This document shows positions 51,656 to 59,294 of a DNA stretch of 64,000 nucleotides, piece by piece; within the stretch, counting starts at the first letter, position 1; the number at the start of each line of letters is the position of its first letter. Where the stretch lies: the NCBI GenBank assembly GCA_041391665.1, contig JAWKNO010000002.1, positions 2,604,001-2,668,000 of the forward strand, given 5' to 3'. The stretch comes from Bacteroidia bacterium. Lineage in GTDB: Bacteria; Bacteroidota; Bacteroidia; J057. Below the pieces are notes generated by a model that was given only the letters and a program-made list of their open reading frames with translations, had not been told where the DNA came from and did not search any database. The position numbers and the translations under genes were made by a program.

Positions 51656-52960
51656 TTCGATCAAATCTTCGACGATCTCTGTGAGTTTCCTTTTTCCCGT
51701 TTTTTCAAATTTGCTGGTAGTGAGGTAACCGGTTTCCACCACATCGGTAGAGTCCAGCGGTTGGGGACCGCTGATTCCCGCCATCCATTGCCCTTTTTCT
51801 TTAAACTCAAATACAAAAATATTGCCGGCTTCGGGGCCATTTTCTATTTTCACTTTTCCGGTTAACCTAAAAGCCTCCGGCGTATTTCCACGCGATGCCA
51901 GCCAGGCGGCGAGGTCTCCTTCGGCTAAAGCCTGTTGATTAAAATATGTGGCTGGAAACAAAGCGCCGTGACCGGATTGGGCAAGATCGATAAACAATTG
52001 ATTCCGGGTGCGAAAATCTCCTGCCAGCATTTCCCAGATGGCTGATTCTACGACAAAACCTCCGTTCAAAGCAGCCATTGCTGCAGCCAGCCGTACGCTG
52101 GGTTTTTCTTTGGAATCATTCATGGTCTGGTAAAGCAACTGGCCGATGGTCGTATCTGCCGGGAAATAGGCAAAACATTGCAGAATAGAAGATTTTATCT
52201 GTCCCGTTTCATCGCTGACTTCCGCTGTGCGGCGGGAAGTCTGGGCTGAAAGCCCTGTTTGTTGAAATTTATTGACCAGTGCAGTCAGGCTGCCCTGCAT
52301 ATCGGCAGGTTTTATCTGGCCAGCGGAAAGGCCTGCTGCAATCAATTCCAACGCCTGGAGTTCATAGGGAGAATCAATTGCAAGGAGGAAAAGTTCTTCT
52401 GAAATCAGCGGTATTTTTTCGGGAAATTCAAACAATTGTCCAAGCACCATTCCCTCATAAGGTCCCAGCCCGGGCGTATCCTGGCGGAGGATCCGCATCA
52501 TGATACGGAGGGGTTCTTCTGATTTGCCCTGAGCCAATACGCCAAGAGCCGCAGCCTGGAGCGCGGCATTTCCTTCGAGCGAAGGGAAAAGCTGTTCGAT
52601 AAATCTGGAGGTTTCTTCATTCTGAATGCCAGCCAGTCGTTGAAACAGCAGAAACCGAATGCTGTTTTCTCCAAGCTTGTCATCTGGTTTAGGTTTTTCC
52701 AGCACCTGCAGGATAGCGGGAAGGTCTTCCGGCAGCAAAACCAAATCACCCATTTGATTGCGAAGCGTATCAAGGCCGGCATCATCTGCACTTTCGACCG
52801 TTTGCAGAAATACTTCTGACGCTCTGCGCGTTTGCGCAGGTTTTGTGCAACTTTCAAACAAAGAAAGCGCAGAGAGCAGAACCGTTAGTATCAGAAAGGA
52901 CCGTAGATCAGGCAAAATACCTGAAGTCGTGCCCGTCTTGAATGCGTTGGAGTGACTCAT
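51653..52960 (-). CDS. Exported HEAT-repeat-like hypothetical protein
   Basis: A 435-residue protein that may contain several alpha-helical repeats (DLVLLPEDLPAILQVLEKPK, LFQRLAGIQNEETSRFIEQL, AALQAAALGVLAQGKSEEPL), giving a HEAT-like solenoid. The N-terminus has a hydrophobic stretch ending LSLFESC, a poor lipobox, so export is likely but anchoring is unsure. The start is also unsure: the ATG at 52960 gives 53 bp of overlap with the M42 gene; a TTG at 52915 gives a cleaner signal peptide and only 8 bp of overlap. Function unknown. Confidence 0.65.
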   Translation of the reverse strand: MSHSNAFKTGTTSGILPDLRSFLILTVLLSALSLFESCTKPAQTRRASEVFLQTVESADDAGLDTLRNQMGDLVLLPEDLPAILQVLEKPKPDDKLGENSIRFLLFQRLAGIQNEETSRFIEQLFPSLEGNAALQAAALGVLAQGKSEEPLRIMMRILRQDTPGLGPYEGMVLGQLFEFPEKIPLISEELFLLAIDSPYELQALELIAAGLSAGQIKPADMQGSLTALVNKFQQTGLSAQTSRRTAEVSDETGQIKSSILQCFAYFPADTTIGQLLYQTMNDSKEKPSVRLAAAMAALNGGFVVESAIWEMLAGDFRTRNQLFIDLAQSGHGALFPATYFNQQALAEGDLAAWLASRGNTPEAFRLTGKVKIENGPEAGNIFVFEFKEKGQWMAGISGPQPLDSTDVVETGYLTTSKFEKTGKRKLTEIVEDLIE

Positions 52961-53999
52961 AAATCAGTTTTACTACACTTTCGACATCTGCCTTGTGGGC
53001 CATTTCAACCGTAGTGTGCATATATTTCAAGGGAAGAGATATCAGGGCAGAAGGTACACCTTTATTTGAATAGGCAAAAGCGTCGGTGTCTGTTCCGGTA
53101 GAACGTGAAGCCGCTTCCCGCTGGAAGGGAATCTCGAAGTCGCGGGCGGTATCCTGGATCAGACGCAGCAGCTTGTTGTGTACAGCGGGTCCGACGGTCA
53201 GTGAAGGGCCTTCACCGGAGCGAACTTCTCCATGAGATATTTTATCAATCATCGGGCTGAACGTATCATGGGTTACGTCCGTAACAATCGCCACATTGGG
53301 GTTGATTCTTTCAGCAACCATTTGCGCGCCGCGTAATCCGACCTCTTCCTGTACAGCATTTACCACGTAAAGGGAGTAGGGGAGGACGATATTATTTTCC
53401 TGTAAAAGCCTGGCGACCTGAGCAATCATAAACCCACCTACCCGGTTGTCGAGGGCCCTTCCCACAAAATAGCGGTCATTGAGTGTGGTAAACTCATCTT
53501 CATAGGTAACCACACAACCAACATGGATCCCCAGTTCTTCAATTTCTTTTTTTGTGCGGCAGCCGCAGTCCAGGAAAATATTTTTTACTGTAGGACCATT
53601 GTCTTTGGAAGTATCATGCCGGGTGTGAATAGCCGGCCAGCCAAATACGGCTTTGACAATCCCCTTGTCAGTATGAATATTTACCCTTTTGGAAGGCGCA
53701 ATCTGGTGGTCGGAACCGCCATTTCTGACCAGGTAAATGTATCCATCATCTGTGATGTAGTTGACAAACCAGGAAATTTCGTCGGCGTGTGCCTCAATCA
53801 CTACACGATAGCTCCGCCCCGGATTAATGACACCAAAGACCGAGCCGTAGGCATCTATCTCGTACTCATCCACATAAGGCCGGATATAGTCCAACCAGAG
53901 CTTTTGTCCGCCAGATTCAAATCCTGTCGGAGAGGGGTTGTTGATATACGCTTCCAGAAATGACAGGGATTGATCGTTGAGCACAGATAATGCGGGCAT
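52908..53999 (-). CDS. M42-family metallopeptidase
   Basis: A 363-residue cytosolic aminopeptidase of the M42/TET family. The metal-binding motifs are present: HADEISWFVNYITDDGYIYL near residue 70, GRALDNRVGGFMIAQVARLL near residue 175, and the catalytic Glu in AVQEEVGLRGAQMVAERI. Further ligands lie in VTDVTHD, and the end of the domain carries STGTDTDAFAYSNKGVPSAL and MHTTVEMAHKADVESVV. It would clip amino acids from peptides. It shares its upstream region with the divergent rhodanese gene, and the helical-repeat gene overlaps its 3' end. Confidence 0.94.
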   Translation of the reverse strand: MPALSVLNDQSLSFLEAYINNPSPTGFESGGQKLWLDYIRPYVDEYEIDAYGSVFGVINPGRSYRVVIEAHADEISWFVNYITDDGYIYLVRNGGSDHQIAPSKRVNIHTDKGIVKAVFGWPAIHTRHDTSKDNGPTVKNIFLDCGCRTKKEIEELGIHVGCVVTYEDEFTTLNDRYFVGRALDNRVGGFMIAQVARLLQENNIVLPYSLYVVNAVQEEVGLRGAQMVAERINPNVAIVTDVTHDTFSPMIDKISHGEVRSGEGPSLTVGPAVHNKLLRLIQDTARDFEIPFQREAASRSTGTDTDAFAYSNKGVPSALISLPLKYMHTTVEMAHKADVESVVKLIYESLQRIQDGHDFRYFA

Positions 54000-54025
54000 A
54001 TAATAGGTTAGTTTGTGGTGAACGA

Positions 54026-54060
54026 CAAAGGTAGAAAAATTTACTATTTTTGTATCTTTG
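54026..54060. promoter_or_regulatory. Divergent promoter region, M42 peptidase and rhodanese
   Basis: Two oppositely oriented TAnnTTTG boxes lie here: TACCTTTG on the minus strand at 54033-54026 for the peptidase gene and TATCTTTG on the + strand at 54053-54060 for the rhodanese gene. Neither has a clear TTG at 19-20 bp upstream, so the calls rest mainly on the -7 boxes and on their positions. Confidence 0.45.
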
Positions 54061-54079
54061 AATTAAGAAACACGCATAG

Positions 54080-54538
54080 ATGAAAAAACAAATCGTATAT
54101 CAACTTCTTCTTTCCGGCCTTTTGTTGCTGGTAGCCTGTCAGTCCAAATCCCAGCAATCCGGATCTTCGGAAGCCGGGAAAGCGCCTGAAACTGCACAGG
54201 AACAGTCCGCCAAAATATTTAAATTGCTTGATCCTGAGGGGTTTAAGCAGCAACTCGAAGCAACTCCCGATGCACAGCTCATCGATGTGCGCACGGAAGG
54301 TGAAGTAGCTTCCGGCCATTTAGCCAATGCCCGCAATATCAATCTTCAGTCTCCCGATTTTAAGGAGCAACTGAGCACACTTGATCCCGCAAAACCGGTT
54401 TTTGTGTATTGTGCAAAGGGTGCAAGGAGCGGGCAGAGTGCAGAAATAATGAAAAAAATGGGTTTTCAGGAGATTTATGATTTGAAAGGCGGCATTATCC
54501 AGTGGAAATCCAGTGGATTGCCGGTTGTAACTCCCTGA
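54080..54538 (+). CDS. Rhodanese-domain lipoprotein
   Basis: A 152-residue periplasmic protein. The lipobox ends VAC at Cys20. A single rhodanese domain follows: QLIDVRTEGEVASGHLANAR near residue 67 and the active-site loop CAKGARSGQSAE with Cys111. It would accept or transfer sulfane sulfur in the periplasm. The gene lies about 100 bp before the two halves of the YeeE/YedE transporter, so it may provide or handle the sulfur compound, perhaps thiosulfate (inference). Confidence 0.9.
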   Translation: MKKQIVYQLLLSGLLLLVACQSKSQQSGSSEAGKAPETAQEQSAKIFKLLDPEGFKQQLEATPDAQLIDVRTEGEVASGHLANARNINLQSPDFKEQLSTLDPAKPVFVYCAKGARSGQSAEIMKKMGFQEIYDLKGGIIQWKSSGLPVVTP

Positions 54539-54639
54539 TCCCGATTTCGTATCGCTATTCATCTGTACAACCATATCCAGAGCAATAAAAAAATCATTCC
54601 TCGCCCCGGGAAAATTTATTTTTAACTAATCTGGATACT

Positions 54640-55203
54640 ATGGATTTACTAAGAAGTGCATGGCCCTGGTATATTTCAGGCCCATTGCTAACGATGATTC
54701 TGGGTTTGATGCTCTTTATGGGCAAAACGTTCGGTATTTCCTCGACTTTGCGCGATCTCTGCGCGATCGGAGGTGCCGGGAAAACCAATTCTTTTTTCCA
54801 GTATCGCTGGCAGGACCAGATATGGAATCTGGTGTTTGTGGTGGGTGCCCTTCTGGGCGGAATGATCGCAGCTACGGTACTTTCCAATCCGGAGCCTATA
54901 CAGCTTTCCACTGCGACGCTTTCAGATCTGGGCGCACAGGGATTTAGCACCGATGCGCATCATCTGGCCCCGCCTGAGATTTTCTCCTGGTCTTCCCTGC
55001 TGAGTGTGAAAGGCATGATTTTTATTGTCCTGGGCGGATTTTTGGTAGGATTTGGCACCCGGTATGCTGCGGGTTGTACTTCGGGGCATGCGATTACCGG
55101 TTTGTCCAACCTTCAGGTTTCTTCCCTGATAGCCGTGATTGGCTTTTTTCTGGGGGGGCTGTTTGTCACCCATTTGATTTTCCCTTACCTCGCTAAACTC
55201 TAA
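54640..55203 (+). CDS. YeeE/YedE-family thiosulfate transporter, N-terminal half
   Basis: A 187-residue membrane protein. It has four or five hydrophobic helices, such as SGPLLTMILGLMLFMGKTFG and LVFVVGALLGGMIAATVLSN. The motif TRYAAGCTSGHAITGLSNLQ contains the conserved Cys that binds thiosulfate in TsuA-type importers. In many bacteria the protein is a fused protein of about 350 residues; here it is split, and the second half follows 4 bp later. Confidence 0.9.
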   Translation: MDLLRSAWPWYISGPLLTMILGLMLFMGKTFGISSTLRDLCAIGGAGKTNSFFQYRWQDQIWNLVFVVGALLGGMIAATVLSNPEPIQLSTATLSDLGAQGFSTDAHHLAPPEIFSWSSLLSVKGMIFIVLGGFLVGFGTRYAAGCTSGHAITGLSNLQVSSLIAVIGFFLGGLFVTHLIFPYLAKL

Positions 55204-55207
55204 GGAT

Positions 55208-55705
55208 ATGATAACCGAAAAACCCGTTACAATGATGGATGCGGAGGAGTGCGGCCAGGTCGCGGTTACTCCCGAAAAAGTGAATCCAATCAGAGGATAT
55301 ATGACCTATCTGATTGTGGGGATGTTGTTTGGGATCATACTTACCAAGTCTGAAGCCATATCATGGTACCGGATACAGGAGATGTTTCGCTTTCAGTCTT
55401 TCCACATGTACGGCATTATCGGCTCGGCCGTGACGCTGGGCATTGTGCTGGTATATCTGCTGAAAAAATACAAAGTGAAATCCATACACGGCGAACCGAT
55501 TGTCGTGCCGGAGAAGACGTTTAGCGTACCGCGGTATCTGTTTGGCGGCACGATATTCGGAATGGGCTGGGCGTTGACGGGCGCGTGTCCCGGGCCATTG
55601 TATATACTGGTAGGAAACGGGATCACCGTTTTTGTCGTAGTAATTCTCAGTGCAATATTGGGCACCTGGGTATATGGGATGGTGCGGCAGTATTTGCCCC
55701 ATTGA
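55208..55705 (+). CDS. YeeE/YedE-family thiosulfate transporter, C-terminal half (DUF6691-like)
   Basis: A 165-residue membrane protein. Helices include GYMTYLIVGMLFGIILTKSE and MYGIIGSAVTLGIVLVYLLK. The motif FGMGWALTGACPGPLYILVG holds the second conserved Cys of the importer. It starts 4 bp after the first half, so both should be made together and form one transporter. With the rhodanese lipoprotein upstream this is a common Bacteroidota sulfur module. Confidence 0.9.
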   Translation: MITEKPVTMMDAEECGQVAVTPEKVNPIRGYMTYLIVGMLFGIILTKSEAISWYRIQEMFRFQSFHMYGIIGSAVTLGIVLVYLLKKYKVKSIHGEPIVVPEKTFSVPRYLFGGTIFGMGWALTGACPGPLYILVGNGITVFVVVILSAILGTWVYGMVRQYLPH

Positions 55706-55720
55706 ATACGCATTTTTTTC

Positions 55721-55751
55721 TTGCGAAAACAGACAGGTAGCTTTACCTTTG
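55721..55751 (+). promoter_or_regulatory. Promoter of tRNA-Leu
   Basis: TTG at 55721-55723, 20 bp, TACCTTTG at 55744-55751. This is a very good fit to the Bacteroidota consensus. The tRNA starts at 55771. Confidence 0.7.
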
Positions 55752-55770
55752 CGCAACTACTGATTGAACC

Positions 55771-55856
55771 GCCCGAGTGGTGAAACTGGTAGACACGCAA
55801 GACTTAAAATCTTGTGAACAGCAATGTTCGTACCGGTTCGATTCCGGTCTCGGGTA
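55771..55856 (+). tRNA. tRNA-Leu (anticodon TAA)
   Basis: An 86-nt class II tRNA. The acceptor stem is GCCCGAG with CTCGGGT and discriminator A. The anticodon stem CAAGA/TCTTG encloses the loop CTTAAAA, which gives anticodon TAA. A long variable arm (TGAACAGCAATGTTC) and a T-arm with GGTTCGATTCC follow, as expected for tRNA-Leu. No encoded CCA is seen. Confidence 0.95.
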
Positions 55857-55860
55857 TTTA

Positions 55861-55894
55861 AGCCTCCGGAGAATTTCGGGGGCTTTTTTTGTGG
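55861..55894 (+). terminator. Terminator after tRNA-Leu
   Basis: AGCCTCCGG pairs imperfectly with TCGGGGGCT, followed by TTTTTTTG. It begins 5 bp after the tRNA. Confidence 0.65.
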
Positions 55895-55950
55895 GGGAAA
55901 TAAAGGTATTGAAGAGGTATTACCACCTGCCTTGCTTTCCCAGCCCTGGC

Positions 55951-56358
55951 TCAATGTTCATCTCCCTGATAGATCCACATGGACTGCGTTTGTCCCGCCC
56001 TGGCAAATCCTGCCTTTTGGTAAAATTCAATGGCTTTCCCGTCTGCAGTTAGCATTTGCATGTGGAAGTGGCCATATTTTTCCTGCATGTGTTTCACAAT
56101 CATTTGCCCGATACCCTTACCCTGATAGTCTGGATGTACAAGGAGGTGGGGATAATAAACAACCAGGAATCCGTCTGATATCGCATTACCGATTCCGACT
56201 AACCTTTCACCATCCCAGGCCGAAAACAGTGAATGGGAGTTTTTTAAGGCGTTGCAGAGTTCGGTTGGTTTGTCAGCCGAACTCCACTTGTTGGCCCGGT
56301 ACAATTCCAAAATGTCTTCCTGCTTAATGTCTCGCCTGTCAGAAATAGTTATTTTCAT
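55951..56358 (-). CDS. GNAT-family N-acetyltransferase
   Basis: A 135-residue acetyltransferase. The acetyl-CoA-binding motif is LLVHPDYQGKGIGQMIVKHM near residue 75, preceded by VGIGNAISDGFLVVYYPHLL and followed by ADGKAIEFYQKAGFARAGQT, the typical motif B end. The pattern of LCNALKNSHSLFSAWDGERL fits the small GNAT subgroup found in many bacteria. The acceptor is unknown. It runs convergent to the tRNA-Leu gene, separated by the terminator. Confidence 0.9.
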   Translation of the reverse strand: MKITISDRRDIKQEDILELYRANKWSSADKPTELCNALKNSHSLFSAWDGERLVGIGNAISDGFLVVYYPHLLVHPDYQGKGIGQMIVKHMQEKYGHFHMQMLTADGKAIEFYQKAGFARAGQTQSMWIYQGDEH

Positions 56359-56623
56359 ATTTTTTCATTCAACTATTGTGGCCATTTTGAGACCACCACC
56401 ACGCATCTGCAATATTGCCGGTTTGCTGTTCACTACACACAAGATTTCCCGTAAATTCCTGAAAAATCCATTGGATTAAATTTATTTACATAAATTTAGT
56501 CAGTGGGATGGCGCTGATTACCAGAAATAGGGAACATCCTCAAACTAATGGTTTTCGCAAAGAGATGGTAAAAGGCTAAAGGCCGGAACTTTTTTTTAAA
56601 TAATTATCTAAAAGCCATAACTC

Positions 56624-57562
56624 TTGAGAATAACATTTACAGATGACTATCAGGATGTGATTCAATCATTAGATTGTTTTCGGCTTCTCAGTGGCCATGA
56701 CATCACCATACTCCATAAAGCCATTTCTGACGAAGCGGAATTAGCTGTAGCAATGAATAATCCGGAGGTTTTGATCCTAAACCGAGAAAGAACCCCGATT
56801 ACGGAAAATTTACTTTCCCTGCTTCCCAGCCTGAAAATAATCTCTCAAACCGGTACAAATTCCGGTCATATAGATATAAAAGCGTGTAAGGCATTTGGCG
56901 TAACTTTACTGGAAGGCAGGGGCGATCCTACGGCTCCTGCAGAACTTACCTGGCTACTTATCATGAGCGGATTGCGGCAATTTCCCCGTGCGGTGGAGGG
57001 GATGAAAGACGGAAAGTGGCAAACCAATTTAGGGCATGTTGTCAAAGGCAAAACCATCGGAATTTGGAGTTATGGCCGTATCGGAAAATTGGTAGCCGGT
57101 TATGCAAAAGCATTTGGTGCGCGCGTATTGATTTGGGGTAGCGAAGAAAGCCAAAGGCGAGCCGCCACAGATGGCTATGAAATAGCGGAATCTAAAAATT
57201 CATTTTTTTCCACCGCTGACGTTGTCTCCATTCATCTCCGGTTAAATGAGACGACAAGAGGGCAAATTACAAAGTCAGATTTAAGTGTGATGAAACCCAC
57301 TTCCCTGATTGTAAACACTTCCCGCGCAGAGTTGATGGAGGAAAATGTATTGCTGGAATCATTAAAATCAGGCAGACCTGGTTTTGCAGCAATAGATGTG
57401 TATGAGTCTGAACCCATTTATGACAAAGCTTACCCTTTGCTGAATATGCCAAACGTTATTTGCAGCCCACATCTGGGATATGTAGAAAAAAACAGTTACG
57501 AATTATATTTTGGAATGGCGATAGATAATGTATTAAAATACATATCGACGAGTTCTGTATGA
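56624..57562 (+). CDS. D-2-hydroxyacid dehydrogenase family protein
   Basis: A 312-residue NAD-dependent dehydrogenase. The NAD site is GKTIGIWSYGRIGKLVAGYA, in which Ser replaces the usual second Gly of GxGxxG. Catalytic residues are Arg in VNTSRAELMEE, Glu in AIDVYESEPIYD and His in ICSPHLGYVEK. It starts with TTG (MRITFTDDYQDVIQSLDCFR), which agrees with the family start of the D-2-hydroxyacid dehydrogenases of the DDYQ type. It would reduce a 2-keto acid or oxidise a D-2-hydroxy acid. The substrate is unknown. Confidence 0.88.
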   Translation: MRITFTDDYQDVIQSLDCFRLLSGHDITILHKAISDEAELAVAMNNPEVLILNRERTPITENLLSLLPSLKIISQTGTNSGHIDIKACKAFGVTLLEGRGDPTAPAELTWLLIMSGLRQFPRAVEGMKDGKWQTNLGHVVKGKTIGIWSYGRIGKLVAGYAKAFGARVLIWGSEESQRRAATDGYEIAESKNSFFSTADVVSIHLRLNETTRGQITKSDLSVMKPTSLIVNTSRAELMEENVLLESLKSGRPGFAAIDVYESEPIYDKAYPLLNMPNVICSPHLGYVEKNSYELYFGMAIDNVLKYISTSSV

Positions 57563-57676
57563 TCAGCAATGATCGTGAGAATCATTGATTGGCCGTTTTA
57601 TATGAGAGCTATACGTATGTATGGGATAATAGCATAATGTCTTTAACGGTTCATGGCTTTTACATAATTTGGGAAA

Positions 57677-58726
57677 ATGATAGACTTGGATATTTGCACA
57701 GAACTCCTTGATTCTGTTCCGGATGCCGTAATAATTGTCGATGAATCAGGTACCATAGTTCAGGTTAACTGCCAGACTGAGGTATTATTTAAATATGGAA
57801 AATCAGAGCTGGTCGGAGCAAGCATGGAAATACTCATGCCCAAAAGATTCAGGGAAAAGCATCCACACCATCGCAAAAGCTACTTCCAGTCTCCGCATGT
57901 GAGGCCAATGGGTTCTATGATGAACCTTCTGGCTGTCAATCGGCATGGGAAAGAATTTCCAGTAGAAATAAGTCTAAGTCCCCTGAAAGGCCAGCGTTGT
58001 GTAGTAGCCTCTATACGCGATGTTACGGATCGGGTACAACTGATGAACAATCTGAGGGAGCAGAATAAGAAGTTGGAGAACTTCTCGCATATTATTTCTC
58101 ACAATTTGCGGAGCCCTGTGAGCAACTTCGGGATGCTCCTGCAGTTTTTGAAAACCGAAAAAACCAGCAAAGGAAGAGCATTGGTGATAGAAAAGCTGGA
58201 GAAGAACATTTTCAGTCTTACAGGCACACTGAACAAGCTGCTGGAGGTGATACAGATCAGAATAGAATCGATGAAGGATAGAGAAAGAGTATCTTTTGCC
58301 TCTGTCTTTGAGAAAATCCGCGATTCACTTGAGGGGCAGATTATGGAGACAAGCGCAAGCCTTACCACTGATTTTTCCCAGGCTTCAGAAATAGAGTATC
58401 TGACGATATATCTGGAAAGCATTATTCAAAATCTTTTGTCCAATGCACTGAAATACAGCCATCCAGGGCGTTCTCCTCAGATACATATTAAAACATATCG
58501 TACACCGAAGAGCATTATCCTGTCCGTCAGGGACAACGGATTGGGGATAGACCTGAATCACAACAGGGATAAAATTTTTGGTTTGCACAGAACCTTTCAT
58601 GAACACCCTGAGGCCCGGGGAGTGGGGTTGTTTATCACCCGAACACAGGTAGAGGCTATGGGCGGGAAAATTACGGTAATGAGTAAGGTAAATGAAGGGA
58701 CAGTATTTTTTGTGCGGTTGAATTGA
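57677..58726 (+). CDS. PAS-domain sensor histidine kinase
   Basis: A 349-residue cytosolic kinase without membrane helices. A PAS domain spans about 8-115 (DSVPDAVIIVDESGTIVQVN, VGASMEILMPKRFREKHPHH). The dimerisation and phosphoacceptor helix follows, with His142 in FSHIISHNLRSPVSN. The ATP-binding domain has the N-box QNLLSNALKYSHP, the G1 box SVRDNGLGIDLN and the G2 box GVGLFITRTQVEAMGG. No response-regulator gene is adjacent, so its partner must be elsewhere. The IS3 remnant begins only 10 bp after its stop codon. Confidence 0.92.
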   Translation: MIDLDICTELLDSVPDAVIIVDESGTIVQVNCQTEVLFKYGKSELVGASMEILMPKRFREKHPHHRKSYFQSPHVRPMGSMMNLLAVNRHGKEFPVEISLSPLKGQRCVVASIRDVTDRVQLMNNLREQNKKLENFSHIISHNLRSPVSNFGMLLQFLKTEKTSKGRALVIEKLEKNIFSLTGTLNKLLEVIQIRIESMKDRERVSFASVFEKIRDSLEGQIMETSASLTTDFSQASEIEYLTIYLESIIQNLLSNALKYSHPGRSPQIHIKTYRTPKSIILSVRDNGLGIDLNHNRDKIFGLHRTFHEHPEARGVGLFITRTQVEAMGGKITVMSKVNEGTVFFVRLN

Positions 58727-58736
58727 ACAGATTTTC

Positions 58737-59057
58737 CTATAAATCAGGCTTTTTATCTTTTTCTATCTGCCGGATATACACAGACAGTTTTTGGCTGCTC
58801 AGGCCGAGAAAATCGGCGATTGCGGCTTCCATCGCGGGGGAATCTTCATACATCTTTTTCAATCGGGCATTCTCCTGTTCTAGCTGTTTAATCCGCCGTT
58901 TATCCTCATCCTGATCTTCTTTCAGCACTTTTTCCCAATTGTAAAAAGTCGCCGGACTAATCTGATGCATTCGGCAGATTTCTTCCACACTCGCACCCGT
59001 TTGGCGTTGGGAAACAATCGCCTTGCGTTGGGTCAGACTGAATTGACTCGTTTTCAT
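58737..59057 (-). CDS. IS3-family OrfA (stranded)
   Basis: A 106-residue transposase subunit: an N-terminal helix-turn-helix (FSLTQRKAIVSQRQTGASVE, EICRMHQISPATFYNWEKVL) and a C-terminal leucine-zipper-like region (RRIKQLEQENARLKKMYEDS). Such OrfA proteins bind the IS ends and are normally followed by orfB with a frameshift. Here nothing follows: the histidine kinase gene ends 11 bp away. The terminal repeat is on the 5' side at 59111-59134. It is therefore a fragment. Confidence 0.88.
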   Translation of the reverse strand: MKTSQFSLTQRKAIVSQRQTGASVEEICRMHQISPATFYNWEKVLKEDQDEDKRRIKQLEQENARLKKMYEDSPAMEAAIADFLGLSSQKLSVYIRQIEKDKKPDL

Positions 59058-59110
59058 TTTACGTTTTTTTGAAAGTTAAAATTATCCATGATAATTTCTA
59101 CTTTTCAACT

Positions 59111-59134
59111 GGGGCGCTTGGGGGGAAGAGAACA
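59111..59134. repeat. IS3-type terminal inverted repeat
   Basis: The reverse complement reads TGTTCTCTTCCCCCCAAGCG, which matches the remnant ends at 30312 (TGTCCTCTTCCCCAAAGC) and 32995 (TGTCCTCTCCCCCAAAGC). It begins with TG and so ends with CA on the + strand, as IS3 ends do. It marks the outer border of the element that carries the OrfA gene. Confidence 0.7.
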
Positions 59135-59294
59135 ATGGAATGCTGGCAAAATTAATAATGAAAATTACCGGACATGAAACTGAAAAGGCATTTTTAAAGT
59201 ACATTAGAGTTGCCGAATAGAAAGTCTCAGAACAGATTATGGATCTTTGGGAACAAAGGTTACGGAAAAGGCAATATGTTTATAATTTGAGCTT

